Origin: Rhizobacter sp. AJA081-3
Lineage (GTDB): Bacteria > Pseudomonadota > Gammaproteobacteria > Burkholderiales > Burkholderiaceae_C
Length of the DNA stretch: 64,000 bases
NCBI RefSeq assembly: GCF_017795745.1
Contig: NZ_CP059067.1
Coordinates: 1,116,001-1,180,000, forward strand
Reading direction: 5' to 3'
Shown: positions 6,831 to 16,034 of the stretch, piece by piece
Layout: each line of letters begins with the position of its first letter
Numbering within the stretch: position 1 is the first letter of the stretch
Made by a program: the position numbers and the translations under genes
The notes under the pieces: model-generated
Told to the model about the DNA's origin: nothing
The model's input: only the letters and a program-made list of their open reading frames with translations
Databases searched by the model: none

Positions 6831-8096
6831 ATGAGCTTCCAGCAAGGTCTTTCCGGACTGAACGCCACCAGCAAGAACCTGGAGGTGATCGGCAACAACG
6901 TCGCCAACGCCAACACCTTTGGCTTCAAGGCAGCGCGCGCCGAGTTCGCCGACATGTACGCCACCTCGATGAACGGCTCGGGCACCAGCAACATCGGCAT
7001 CGGCGTGAACCTGTCCGCGGTGTCGCAGCAGTTCACGCAGGGCAACATCGTCACCACCGAGAACCCGATGGACCTGTCGCTCAACGGCGCGGGCTTCTTC
7101 CAGGTGACCGACGGCCGCAGCCCCGTCACGTACACGCGCAACGGCCAATTCAAGGTCGACCGCGACGGCTACGTCGTCAACAACTCGGGCGGCCAGCTGA
7201 TGGGCTACCCGGCCGACGGCACCGGCACCATCCAGCCCGGCAACGCCAGCGCGCTGCGCATGCCCACCGCGGGCATCAACCCGGCGGCCACCTCGACCAT
7301 CACGATGGAGATGAACCTCGACTCGCGCGCGGCCACCACGGTGCCCGCGGCCGGGCCGCAGATCATCCTGACCGACCCGACCACCTACAACAACGCCACC
7401 TCGGTGACGGTGTACGACGACAAGGGCCAGGACGTCGCGCTGACGTACTACTTCCAGAAGGCGGCCACCGACACCTGGAACGTCTACGTCACCGCCAACG
7501 GCACGCCGATCTCCACCACCGGCGCCGGCGTTCCGGCGCCGTCGACGACGATCAACTTCCCGGCCAACGGCGGCACGCCGACCGCGCCGGTGGGCACGGT
7601 GACGCTGAACATCCCGGCTTCGACCAACGCCAACGGCGCGCAGACCCTGGCGATCAGCGGCGTGCAGCTCGACCTGTCGGGCGCCACGCAGTACGGCTCC
7701 AACTTCGCGGTGACCGACCTGTCGCAGAACGGCTATGCGCCGGGCCAGCTGGTGGGCATCCAGTTCGAAGGCAACGGCATCATCACCGCACGCTATTCCA
7801 ACGGCCAGTCCAAGCCGGCCGGCCAGGTGGAGATCGCCACCTTCCGCAACCCGCAAGGCCTGCAGCCGCTGGGCAGCAACGCCTGGTCGCGCAGCTTCGC
7901 GTCGGGCGACCCGGTGCTGGGCGTGCCCGGCGACGGCAACCTGGGCACCATCCAGTCGGGCTCGCTGGAAGAATCGAACACCGACCTCACCGGCGAGCTG
8001 GTCAACATGATCACCGCGCAGCGCGTCTACCAGGCCAACGCGCAGACGATCAAGACGCAGGACCAGGTGCTGCAGACGCTCGTCAACCTGCGTTGA
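6831..8096 (+). CDS. flgE: Flagellar hook protein FlgE
   Basis: 421 residues, close to the Salmonella length. FlgE polymerises into the hook. It has the N-terminal GLSGLNATSKNLEVIGNNVANANTFGFK signature split here as GLNATSKNLEVIGNNVANAN, a FlgE D2-type middle with many Thr/Ala repeats (residues about 160-300), and the C-terminal ELVNMITAQRVYQANAQTIK helix. The start MSFQQGLSGL is canonical. SD-like GAGGA is 8 nt upstream. Confidence 0.96.
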   Translation: MSFQQGLSGLNATSKNLEVIGNNVANANTFGFKAARAEFADMYATSMNGSGTSNIGIGVNLSAVSQQFTQGNIVTTENPMDLSLNGAGFFQVTDGRSPVTYTRNGQFKVDRDGYVVNNSGGQLMGYPADGTGTIQPGNASALRMPTAGINPAATSTITMEMNLDSRAATTVPAAGPQIILTDPTTYNNATSVTVYDDKGQDVALTYYFQKAATDTWNVYVTANGTPISTTGAGVPAPSTTINFPANGGTPTAPVGTVTLNIPASTNANGAQTLAISGVQLDLSGATQYGSNFAVTDLSQNGYAPGQLVGIQFEGNGIITARYSNGQSKPAGQVEIATFRNPQGLQPLGSNAWSRSFASGDPVLGVPGDGNLGTIQSGSLEESNTDLTGELVNMITAQRVYQANAQTIKTQDQVLQTLVNLR

Positions 8097-8130
8097 TCAC
8101 GACGCGCACGCACTGAACTGAAGGACCGCC

Positions 8131-8856
8131 ATGGACCGCATGATCTACCTGAGCATGTCCGGCGCGAAGGCGACCATGCAGCGCCAGGACGTGCTCGCGA
8201 ACAACCTCGCGAACGCCTCCACGGTGGGCTTTCGCGCCGAGCTGCACGCCTTCCGCTCGGTGCCGGTCGAAGGCAGCGGCGCCAGCACGCGCGTCTACGC
8301 GCTCGAGTCGACGCCTGGCTACAGCGACGCGCCCGGCGTCGTCAGCAACACCGGCCGGCCGATGGACGTGGCGATGCGCGGCAACGCCTGGCTCGCGGTG
8401 CAAGGCCTGGACGGCACCGAGGCCTACACGCGCGGCGGCTCGCTCGAGACCACCGCCGACGGCACCGTGGTCACGCACAGCGGCCTGACGGTGCTCGGCG
8501 ACGGCGGGCCGATCCAGGTGCCGGCCAACAGCGAAGTCAGCATCGCCGCCGACGGCACGGTCAGCGCGCGTGGTGCCAACGGCCGAAGCGCGACGGTGGG
8601 CCGGCTCAAGCTGGTCACGCCCGAGGCGCCGCTGGAGCGCGGCACCGACGGCCTGTTCCGCGCGACGGAGGGCGATCTGCCCGCCGATGCGACGGCTCGC
8701 CTGCAGGACGGTGCGCTCGAGGGCAGCAACGTCAGCCCGGTCGAGACCATGGTCGCCATGATCTCCGCGGCACGGCAGTTCGAGGCGCAGATGCGCATGC
8801 TGCAGACGGCGGAGAACAACGAGAAGACGGCGGCGCAGTTGCTGTCGATGTCCTGA
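8131..8856 (+). CDS. flgF: Flagellar proximal/distal rod protein FlgF
   Basis: 241 residues. FlgF is a rod subunit located between the proximal rod and FlgG. The N-terminus MDRMIYLSMSGAKATMQRQD followed by VLANNLANASTVGFRAE, and the C-terminus NVSPVETMVAMISAARQFEA, are the family marks. It ends at 8856, after which a 437-bp non-coding stretch with a pair of inverted repeats separates it from flgG, in an operon whose other gaps are 35 bp or less. Confidence 0.95.
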   Translation: MDRMIYLSMSGAKATMQRQDVLANNLANASTVGFRAELHAFRSVPVEGSGASTRVYALESTPGYSDAPGVVSNTGRPMDVAMRGNAWLAVQGLDGTEAYTRGGSLETTADGTVVTHSGLTVLGDGGPIQVPANSEVSIAADGTVSARGANGRSATVGRLKLVTPEAPLERGTDGLFRATEGDLPADATARLQDGALEGSNVSPVETMVAMISAARQFEAQMRMLQTAENNEKTAAQLLSMS

Positions 8857-8878
8857 CGGACTGTTCGTTGCGTGACAG

Positions 8879-8965
8879 CCCGCCGGTCGCGCCCGGCCGG
8901 CGGTAACTTTCATTTGCTGGCCCAAATGAAAGTCACCAAAGCAAAGGGCCTCGAACACGATCAGG
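8879..8965 (-). repeat. 87-bp palindrome-bearing repeat, copy A (inverted relative to copy B)
   Basis: The reverse complement of these 87 bases aligns end to end with 9102-9188 with about 16 substitutions and two single-base gaps (roughly 80 percent identity, counted by eye). Inside lies a perfect 11-bp inverted repeat, ACTTTCATTTG at 8906-8916 and CAAATGAAAGT at 8923-8933, with a 6-base loop CTGGCC. The outer end is a GC-rich block (8879-8904). It does not encode a plausible protein. It resembles dispersed intergenic repeats of Burkholderiales, but whether other copies exist cannot be seen from one window. Confidence 0.8.
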
Positions 8966-9101
8966 CCGGTTTGCATGGCAGCAGACCCGAGGCGGCTGTT
9001 CCGCGCTCTGCTGACCCGGAGCGTCGAGCGGATGTTGGACGAGCTTGCGGTTCGATGGGGCTTGGCATTCACCAGCCGAACCCTTTGGCCAGCGGCAGCA
9101 G

Positions 9102-9188
9102 CCAAATCGTGTTCAGGCCCTCTTCTTTGGGTCCTTTCTTCTGGGCCAGCAGAAGAAAGGACCTCGCCGGCCGGGCGAGACCGGCGGG
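9102..9188 (+). repeat. 87-bp palindrome-bearing repeat, copy B
   Basis: This is the second copy, in opposite orientation to copy A. Its central stem is a perfect 14-bp inverted repeat, 9130-9143 with 9150-9163, around the 6-base loop GGCCAG, which is the reverse complement of the copy A loop. The stem bases differ from those of copy A but remain fully paired, so the changes are compensatory. The 136 bp between the copies (8966-9101) and the 105 bp from 9189 to the flgG start show no gene or clear promoter to me. Confidence 0.8.
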
Positions 9189-9293
9189 CTCTCCGCAGGG
9201 GACCAAGAAGGACCGACTTCCACCCGCTTTTCAGCGCGTCGCACGACTCAAGCCCGAGCCAAGATCGGCAGCAACCGAGAAAGGGCTCTAGCC

Positions 9294-10076
9294 ATGATGC
9301 GATCGCTGTGGACCTCGAAGACCGGCATGGAAGCCCAGCAGACGCAGCTGGACGCCATCTCGCACAACCTCGCCAACGCCTCGACCAACGGCTTCAAGAA
9401 GTCGCACGTGGTGTTCGAGGACCTGATGTACCAGAACATCCGCCAGGCCGGAGCGAACAGCTCCGAGCAAACCACGCTGCCCACGGGCCTGCAGGTCGGC
9501 CTGGGCACCCGTGCCGTGGCCAACGTGCGCAGCTTCACGCAGGGCAACCTGCAGCAGAGCAGCAACCCGCTGGACCTGGCCGTGCAGGGCAACGGTTTCT
9601 TCGAGGTGCAGATGCCCGACGGCACCACCGGCTACACGCGCGACGGCTCGTTCCAGGTCAACGCGCAGGGCCAGCTGGTCACCAACAACGGCTATCTGCT
9701 GCAGCCCGGCATCACCATCCCCGCCACCGCGCAGAGCGTGACCATCGGCACCGACGGCACGGTCAGCGTCTCGCTGCCGGGCCAGGCGCAGCCGCAGTCG
9801 GTGGGGCAGATCCAGCTCGCCAGCTTCGTCAACCCGGCCGGCCTGGAGCCCAAGGGCCAGAACCTGTACGCCGAGACAGCCGCCTCGGGCGCTCCCGCCA
9901 CCGGCGCGCCGGGCAGCAACCAGCTCGGCACGCTGAAGCAGGGCTTCGTCGAGACCTCGAACGTCAACGTCGTCGAAGAGCTGATCGGCATGATCCAGAC
10001 ACAACGCGCCTACGAGCTCAACTCGAAGGCGATCCAGACCTCCGACCAGATGCTGCAGAAGCTCGGCCAGCTGTGA
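9294..10076 (+). CDS. flgG: Flagellar distal rod protein FlgG
   Basis: 260 residues, the exact usual length when started at ATG 9294 ([20 protein letters not shown]). FlgG builds the distal rod that crosses the peptidoglycan and outer membrane. The signature [20 protein letters not shown] and the FlgG-specific [20 protein letters not shown] region are present; the C-terminus carries [20 protein letters not shown]. An in-frame frame extends upstream into the repeat region, but that part has no similarity to rod proteins. AGAAAGG lies about 11 nt before the start. The stop overlaps the flgH start (TGATG). Confidence 0.96.
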   Translation: MMRSLWTSKTGMEAQQTQLDAISHNLANASTNGFKKSHVVFEDLMYQNIRQAGANSSEQTTLPTGLQVGLGTRAVANVRSFTQGNLQQSSNPLDLAVQGNGFFEVQMPDGTTGYTRDGSFQVNAQGQLVTNNGYLLQPGITIPATAQSVTIGTDGTVSVSLPGQAQPQSVGQIQLASFVNPAGLEPKGQNLYAETAASGAPATGAPGSNQLGTLKQGFVETSNVNVVEELIGMIQTQRAYELNSKAIQTSDQMLQKLGQL

Positions 10077-10765
10077 TGAACAAGATGCTCCGACCGCTCG
10101 CTGCCTTGTCCGCCATCGCCGCTGCCACGCTGCTGTCCGGCTGCCAGACGCTCAATGCCCCGGCCAAGGTCGACGTTGCCGAGCCCACCGCCGCGCTGCC
10201 CATTGCGCAGCCCGCGCCGGTGGTCAACAACGGCGCGATCTTCCAGGCCGCGCAGTACCGGCCGCTGTTCGAGGACCACCGCGCGCGGCTGGTCGGCGAC
10301 ACGCTGACGGTGCAGATCGTCGAGAAGGTCTCGGCCAGCCAGAAGAGCACCAGCAGCATCGACAAGAGCGGCAAGCTCAGCGCCGGCGTGACCGCGCTGC
10401 CCTTCGTCTCGGCCAACTCCTTCGGCCGCGCCAGCGCCGCCGGCACCTCGAGCAACACCTTCGAGGGCAAGGGCAGCACCGAGAACACCAACGACTTCTC
10501 CGGCACCATCACCGCCACGGTGACCGGCGTGCTGCCCAACGGCCACCTGCTGGTGGCCGGCGAGAAGCAGATCGGCGTGAACCACAACGTCGACGTGCTG
10601 CGCTTCTCGGGCCAGGTGGACCCGCGCGCCATCCAGCCGGGCAACACCGTCGCCTCGGCGCTGATCGCCAATGTGCGCATCGAGCACCGCGGCCGCGGCG
10701 CGCAGGCCGAGTCGCAGGGAATAGGCTGGCTCGCACGCTTCTTTTTGAACGTTCTGCCGATCTAG
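10076..10765 (+). CDS. flgH: Flagellar L-ring lipoprotein FlgH
   Basis: 229 residues. FlgH forms the outer-membrane L-ring. A lipoprotein signal (LAALSAIAAATLLSGC, lipobox LSGC with Cys at residue 22) is followed by the family blocks LFEDHRARLVGDTLTVQIVE, a Ser/Thr-rich segment and TATVTGVLPNGHLLVAGEKQ. The ATG overlaps the flgG stop by one base, so translation is probably coupled. flgI starts 19 bp after the stop. Confidence 0.95.
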   Translation: MNKMLRPLAALSAIAAATLLSGCQTLNAPAKVDVAEPTAALPIAQPAPVVNNGAIFQAAQYRPLFEDHRARLVGDTLTVQIVEKVSASQKSTSSIDKSGKLSAGVTALPFVSANSFGRASAAGTSSNTFEGKGSTENTNDFSGTITATVTGVLPNGHLLVAGEKQIGVNHNVDVLRFSGQVDPRAIQPGNTVASALIANVRIEHRGRGAQAESQGIGWLARFFLNVLPI

Positions 10766-10784
10766 CAGCGCGAAGAATGGGGTC

Positions 10785-11933
10785 ATGGACAATGACTCCC
10801 ACCCCGACCGCACCGAACGCCTGATCCGTGCGCTGATCGCAGCGACGGTGGTGATGGCCAGCGCCGCCCTGTGGTGGCCGGTCACCGCGAACGCCGCGCG
10901 CATCAAGGAGCTCGCCTCCGTTCAGGGCGTGCGCAGCAACCCGCTGGTGGGCTACGGCCTCGTCGTGGGCCTGGACGGCACTGGCGACCAGACCACCTCC
11001 ACCCCCTTCACCGCGCAGAGCATCGCCGCGATGCTGCAGCAGATGGGCGTGACGGTGCCCCCCGGCGCCAGCATGCAGCTCAAGAACGTCGCCGCGGTGC
11101 TCGTCACCGCGCAGCTGCCGCCCTTCGCGCAACCGGGGCAGACGCTGGACGTGAATGTCTCCTCGCTGGGCAACGCCAAGAGCTTGCGCGGCGGCACGCT
11201 GATCGCCACGCCGCTCAAGGGCGCCGACGGCCAGGTCTACGCGCTGGCGCAGGGCAACCTGATCGTCGGCGGCGCGGGCGCCTCGGCTGGCGGCTCCAAG
11301 GTTCAGATCAACCACCTCAGCGCCGGCCGTGTGCCCGAGGGCGCCACCGTCGAGCGCGCCGTGCCCACGCCGCTGAACCAGGGCGAATTCCTGCAGCTCG
11401 ATCTCAACGCCAACGACTTCGGCACCGCGCGCGAGGTGGCCAAGGCGATCAACACGAAGATGGGCGAGGGCATCGCGCTGGCGCTCGATGGCCGTGTCAT
11501 CCGCGTGCGCATGCCGGCCTCGCCCGATGCGCGCGTGTCCTTCATGGCCGACATCGAGAACCTGCCCATCGAGCGCGCCGCGCCGGCCGCGCGGGTGGTG
11601 ATCAACGCGCGCACCGGCTCGATCGTCGTCAACCAGGCGGTCACGCTGTCGTCCTGCGCGGTGGCACACGGCAACCTGTCGGTGACCATCAGCACCACGC
11701 CCGTCGTGAGCCAGCCCAACCCGCTGTCCGGCGGGCAGACGGTGGCGCGCGAGAAGTCCGACATCACCATCAACCAGGCGCCCGGCTCGCTGATCCAGAT
11801 GCCCGCCGGAACGCAGCTCGTCGACGTGGTGAAGGCGCTGAATTCGCTGGGCGCCACGCCGCAGGACCTGCTGGCGATCCTGCAGGCCATCAAGGCCGCG
11901 GGCGCACTCAACGCAGAGCTGGAGGTGATCTGA
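10785..11933 (+). CDS. flgI: Flagellar P-ring protein FlgI
   Basis: 382 residues. FlgI makes the periplasmic P-ring around the rod, helped by FlgA. An N-terminal signal peptide (hydrophobic stretch IRALIAATVVMASAALWWPV, cut after ANA) precedes RIKELASVQGVRSNPLVGYG and LVVGLDGTGDQTT, which is the strongest family motif. The two conserved cysteines usual in some homologues are reduced here to one visible Cys in VTLSSCAVAHGNLSV. The stop overlaps the flgJ start as TGATG. Confidence 0.96.
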   Translation: MDNDSHPDRTERLIRALIAATVVMASAALWWPVTANAARIKELASVQGVRSNPLVGYGLVVGLDGTGDQTTSTPFTAQSIAAMLQQMGVTVPPGASMQLKNVAAVLVTAQLPPFAQPGQTLDVNVSSLGNAKSLRGGTLIATPLKGADGQVYALAQGNLIVGGAGASAGGSKVQINHLSAGRVPEGATVERAVPTPLNQGEFLQLDLNANDFGTAREVAKAINTKMGEGIALALDGRVIRVRMPASPDARVSFMADIENLPIERAAPAARVVINARTGSIVVNQAVTLSSCAVAHGNLSVTISTTPVVSQPNPLSGGQTVAREKSDITINQAPGSLIQMPAGTQLVDVVKALNSLGATPQDLLAILQAIKAAGALNAELEVI

Positions 11934-12763
11934 TGGCCATCAATGCGAATTCCCCGCTGGCCACCGACACGCGCTCGATCGACGCGCTGAAGGCCAGCGC
12001 CGCGCGCGACCCGAAGGCCGCCATCAAGGAGGCCGCCAAGCAGTTCGAGGCGCTGTTCATGCAGCAGATCATGAAGAGCATGCGCGAGTCGACGATGAGC
12101 TCGGGCATGCTCGATAACTCGGGCACGCAGATGGGCACCGAGATGCTCGACACGCAGTTCGCCACCAAGATGACCGGCCTGCCCGGCGGTCTGTCGGAGG
12201 TGATCGCGCGGCAGCTCGAGCGGCAGATGGGCGGTGCGCAGCCGGCGATTCCCGACACCGCCGCGACCAAGACGCCGCCCAAGGTCACGCCCACGCAGGC
12301 CGGCTTCGTGCAGCAGCACAGCAGCGCCGCTCGCGCCGCCGAGGCGGCCACCGGAATCCCGGCAGCCTTCATGGTGGCGCAGGCGGCGCATGAATCGGGC
12401 TGGGGCAAGCGCGACATCCGCAACGCCGACGGCAGCTCGTCGAACAACCTGTTCGGCATCAAGGCCGGCGCGTCCTGGAAGGGCGCGGTCGCCGAGGTGA
12501 CGACCACCGAATACGTCGACGGGCAGCCGCGCAAGGTGACGGCGAAGTTCCGCGCCTACGCCTCGGCCGCCGACTCCTTCGCCGACTACGCGCAGCTGAT
12601 GAAGACCAGCCCGCGGTACACCGGCGTGCTGGCCAACGCGAGCACCGCCGAAGGCTTCGCACGCGGCTTGCAGAAGGCCGGCTACGCCACCGACCCGGCC
12701 TATGCCGACAAGCTGGCCCGCACGATCAACACCACGTTGCGCCTTCAGCGCGCCGTGACCTGA
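11933..12763 (+). CDS. flgJ: Flagellar rod-assembly muramidase FlgJ
   Basis: 276 residues with two domains. Residues about 25-100 are the rod-cap scaffold (KEAAKQFEALFMQQIMKSM, then GTEMLDTQFATKM). Residues about 125-276 are a glucosaminidase-type peptidoglycan hydrolase with the catalytic Glu in MVAQAAHESGWGKRD and NLFGIKAGASWKG. FlgJ opens the cell wall for the growing rod. The start overlaps the flgI stop by one base (TGATG), indicating coupling. The two-domain form is normal for beta- and gammaproteobacteria. Confidence 0.95.
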   Translation: MAINANSPLATDTRSIDALKASAARDPKAAIKEAAKQFEALFMQQIMKSMRESTMSSGMLDNSGTQMGTEMLDTQFATKMTGLPGGLSEVIARQLERQMGGAQPAIPDTAATKTPPKVTPTQAGFVQQHSSAARAAEAATGIPAAFMVAQAAHESGWGKRDIRNADGSSSNNLFGIKAGASWKGAVAEVTTTEYVDGQPRKVTAKFRAYASAADSFADYAQLMKTSPRYTGVLANASTAEGFARGLQKAGYATDPAYADKLARTINTTLRLQRAVT

Positions 12764-12776
12764 AGGGACCGACGCC

Positions 12777-14810
12777 ATGGGCGCTTCCGCACTGATGTCG
12801 CTGGGCATGCGCGCGATGACCGCGAACTACGCGGCCTTGCAGGCCACCGGCCACAACATCGCCAACGTCAACACCGCCGGCTACTCGCGCCAGAGCGTCG
12901 AGCTGGAGACCAACGGCGGGCAGTTCACCGGCGCCGGCTTCTTCGGCAAGGGCGTCAACGTGGCGAGCGTGAAGCGCGAGCACAGCGAGTTCCTCACCCG
13001 CGAGGCCTCGACCAGCCGCGCCATCGCCGCCGCCGACGAGGCGCGCAGCAATCAATTGCAGCAGCTCGAGAAGGCCTTCCCGCTCGGCGAGCAGGGCATC
13101 GGCTACGCGGCCGGGCAGCTCTTCAACGCCTTCGTCGACGTGGCCAACAAGCCGGCCGACGCCTCCTCGCGCCAGGTGGTGCTGGCACGCACCGGCGAGT
13201 TCGCGACGCGGCTGCGCAGCGCCGGCGAACAGATCGACAACATCCAGCAGGGCGTGACCGAGGAGCTGCGCGCCAGCATCACACAGGTCAACATGCTGGC
13301 CGGCCGAGTGGCCGAGCTGAACCAGAAGATTGCCGCGGCGCAGGGTTCCGGCCAGACGCCCAACGACCTGCTCGACCAGCGCGACCAGGCCATCAGCGAC
13401 ATCAGCCAGTACCTGCAGGTCAACACCATCGCGGCCGGCGACGGCAGCATGAGCGTGTTCATCGGCGGCGGCCAGAAGCTGGTGCTGGGCACGCAGACGA
13501 CCAAGCTGGTCGCGGTGACGGATGCCTTCGATCCCTCGCGCCTGCAGCTCGGCGTGAACGACTCCGGCTCGCTGCGCGAGATGCCCAACGAGCTGATCAC
13601 CGGCGGATCGATTGCCGGGCTGCTGCGCTTCCAGAACAGCGATCTGATCGATGCGCGCAACCAGCTCGGCCAGATCGCCGCGGCGGTGGCCGGCAGCGTG
13701 AACCGCCAGCAGGCCCTGGGCCTGGATGGCAGCCAGCCGGCGGTGGCCGGCTCGCCGCTGCTGTCGGTCGGCGGCCCGCGGGTGCTGCCTTCGTCGAACA
13801 ACGCCAGCGTCGCCGGGGTGCCGGTGGCGAGTTACGTCAACGGCAGCGGCGACCGCGTGCCCAGCGTGAGCCTGTCAGTGGTGGAACCCACCGAACTGCA
13901 GGCCAGCGACTACGAACTCTTCGCCGACCCCAGCCTCGCCGCGGGCAGCTACACGCTGACGCGGCGCAGCGACGGCAGCAGCCAGACGGTGAGCAACGGC
14001 TCCATCGTCGACGGCTTCCGCATCGACATCGTCGCGCCCGCCCCGGCGGCCAACGACCGCTTCCTGCTGCAGCCGGTGGCGGCCGCGGCCAGCCGGGCCA
14101 CGCTGGCCCTGGACAACCCGCGCGGCATCGCCGCGGCTTCGCCGGTGATGGCGACCTTCGACGTCGACAACACCGGCACGGCCACGCTGGCCGCGCTGAG
14201 CGCCACCGGCACGGCGCCGGCCGCGGCCGAACTGACCGCGACGCTGACCTTCACCAACAACACCGGCGCGTACAACTGGGAGCTGCGCGACGCCAGCAAC
14301 GCCCTGGTGCGCAGCGGCACCGGCACCTGGACGGCCGGCCAGAGCATCCGCAGCGACGCCTGGACGCCGGCCACGCCGGCGCAGCGCTACGACTGGGAGC
14401 TCTCGCTCAGCGGCGTGCCGCGCAGCGGCGACATCCTGACGGTGGGCAAGACCAGTTTCCCCGCCGCCGACAACGGCAATGCCCGCGCGATGATGGGCCT
14501 GCGCGATGCCGGCCTGGTCGGCCAGGTCACGCAGGCCAGCGGCACGGTGGTGCCCGGCGTCAGCGTCACCGATGCCTACGCCAACGTGCTGGCCAACGTC
14601 GGCGTGCGGGTGCAGAGCGCCAAGTACTCGGCGCAGCAGTCGGCCTCGATCGCCGACGACGCCAAGGCCGCCCTGACCGACAAGACCGGCGTCAACCTCG
14701 ACGAGGAAGCGGCGCGGCTGATCCAGTTCCAGCAGAGCTACCAGGCCGCGGCCAAGATGCTGCAGGTCGCGCAGTCGCTGTTCGACACGCTGCTGCAGAC
14801 CGCCGGCTGA
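12777..14810 (+). CDS. flgK: Flagellar hook-associated protein 1, FlgK
   Basis: 677 residues, longer than the 550-residue Salmonella protein; the extra length is in the variable middle (about residues 350-560, rich in Ala, Thr and Ser). FlgK is the first hook-filament junction protein. N-terminal signature: MTANYAALQATGHNIANVNT and AGYSRQSVELE; C-terminal signature: GVNLDEEAARLIQFQQSYQA and AKMLQVAQSLFDTLL. FlgN is its export chaperone. It sits 13 bp after flgJ and 14 bp before flgL. Confidence 0.95.
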   Translation: MGASALMSLGMRAMTANYAALQATGHNIANVNTAGYSRQSVELETNGGQFTGAGFFGKGVNVASVKREHSEFLTREASTSRAIAAADEARSNQLQQLEKAFPLGEQGIGYAAGQLFNAFVDVANKPADASSRQVVLARTGEFATRLRSAGEQIDNIQQGVTEELRASITQVNMLAGRVAELNQKIAAAQGSGQTPNDLLDQRDQAISDISQYLQVNTIAAGDGSMSVFIGGGQKLVLGTQTTKLVAVTDAFDPSRLQLGVNDSGSLREMPNELITGGSIAGLLRFQNSDLIDARNQLGQIAAAVAGSVNRQQALGLDGSQPAVAGSPLLSVGGPRVLPSSNNASVAGVPVASYVNGSGDRVPSVSLSVVEPTELQASDYELFADPSLAAGSYTLTRRSDGSSQTVSNGSIVDGFRIDIVAPAPAANDRFLLQPVAAAASRATLALDNPRGIAAASPVMATFDVDNTGTATLAALSATGTAPAAAELTATLTFTNNTGAYNWELRDASNALVRSGTGTWTAGQSIRSDAWTPATPAQRYDWELSLSGVPRSGDILTVGKTSFPAADNGNARAMMGLRDAGLVGQVTQASGTVVPGVSVTDAYANVLANVGVRVQSAKYSAQQSASIADDAKAALTDKTGVNLDEEAARLIQFQQSYQAAAKMLQVAQSLFDTLLQTAG

Positions 14811-14824
14811 AGGAGAAGCACACC

Positions 14825-16027
14825 ATGTCATCGCGCATCAGCACCACCCGCGTCCACGAGGCCGGTATCGAGACCCTGCAGAAGCGGCAGGTCGAGCTCG
14901 CCGGCGCCCAGGAACGGCTCACCTCGGGCAAGCGCGTGGCCAAGGCCAGCGACGACCCGGCCGCGGCGGCCCGCGCCGAGCGCGCGCTGGCCGGCGAGAT
15001 GCGTGCCCAGACCAGCGAGCGCGCGGTCGAGGCCAGTCGCACTGCCATGTCGCTGTCGGAGACGGCGATGGGCGACGTGGTCGAGCTGCTGCAGCAGGCG
15101 CGCGAGGCGATGGTCGCCGCCGGCAATGCCTCGTACACCGACAACGAGCGCCGCGGCCTGGCCGAGAAGCTCACCTCGATCCGCCAGCAGCTGCTGTCGG
15201 TGGCCAACCGCACCGATGGTGCCGGCAGCTTCCTGTTCGGCGGGCAGGGCGCCGGCTCGGCGCCCTTCGTCGATGCGGCCGGCGGCGTGCAGTACCGCGG
15301 CATCGCTGGCGAACGCCGCACCGAACCGGCCACCGACCTGCCGCTGACGATCAACGGCGACGGCGTGTTCATGACTTCGCTGACCGGCAACGGCGTGTTC
15401 CAGACCAGCGCAGCGGCCGGCGTCACGCAGGCCTGGATTGACAATGGTCAGGTCAGCGACCCGTCCGCGCTGACCGGTTCCACCTACACGCTGCAGTTCA
15501 GCATCGCCGCCGGCGCCACCACCTACGCGGTGCTGGAGAACGGCCTGCCCACGGCCGTGACCGCAGCGCCGTATGTCTCGGGGCGCGACATCACGGTGGA
15601 CGGCCAGACCTTCCGCATCAGCGGCGCGCCGGCCAGCGGCGACCAGTTCACGGTGCAGCCGTCGACCGCCACGCTGTCGGTGTTCGACACGCTGGACCGC
15701 GCCATCGGCCAGCTCGGCACGCCGAGCCGCACGGCCGCGCAGATCGCCCAGGGCAACACCGACGCGTTGCGCGACCTCGACCAGTCCATGTCTCAGCTGC
15801 AGGGCGCGCGCGCCGCCGCCGGCGAGATGCTGGTGCGCATCGACAGCGAGACCGGCCGCCTGGCCGACCAGAAGCTGGCCAATCAAAGCGAGCGCAGTCG
15901 TGCGGAAGATCTCGACATGACCGATGCGATCTCGAAGTTCCAGAACCTGCAAACCGGATACGATGCCGCGCTGAAGTCGTACTCGATGGTGCAGCGACTG
16001 TCGCTGTTCCAGTATCTCAACACGTAA
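14825..16027 (+). CDS. flgL: Flagellar hook-associated protein 3, FlgL
   Basis: 400 residues. FlgL is the second junction protein and belongs to the flagellin superfamily. The N-terminal D0-D1 helix (LQKRQVELAGAQERLTSGKR, then VAKASDDPAAAARAERA) and the C-terminal helix (TDAISKFQNLQTGYDAALKS) are conserved; the middle is variable. SD GGAG lies 10 nt upstream. This is the last flagellar structural gene; a signalling gene starts 7 bp after its stop, so the operon may continue. Confidence 0.95.
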   Translation: MSSRISTTRVHEAGIETLQKRQVELAGAQERLTSGKRVAKASDDPAAAARAERALAGEMRAQTSERAVEASRTAMSLSETAMGDVVELLQQAREAMVAAGNASYTDNERRGLAEKLTSIRQQLLSVANRTDGAGSFLFGGQGAGSAPFVDAAGGVQYRGIAGERRTEPATDLPLTINGDGVFMTSLTGNGVFQTSAAAGVTQAWIDNGQVSDPSALTGSTYTLQFSIAAGATTYAVLENGLPTAVTAAPYVSGRDITVDGQTFRISGAPASGDQFTVQPSTATLSVFDTLDRAIGQLGTPSRTAAQIAQGNTDALRDLDQSMSQLQGARAAAGEMLVRIDSETGRLADQKLANQSERSRAEDLDMTDAISKFQNLQTGYDAALKSYSMVQRLSLFQYLNT

Positions 16028-16034
16028 GGCCCCC

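Noticed and set aside
8906-9163. The two 6-base-loop hairpins as an ANTAR target pair for the regulator at 20915
   Set aside because: ANTAR targets need A at loop position 1 and G at position 4 in two closely spaced hairpins; these loops are CTGGCC and GGCCAG and lie over 200 bases apart.
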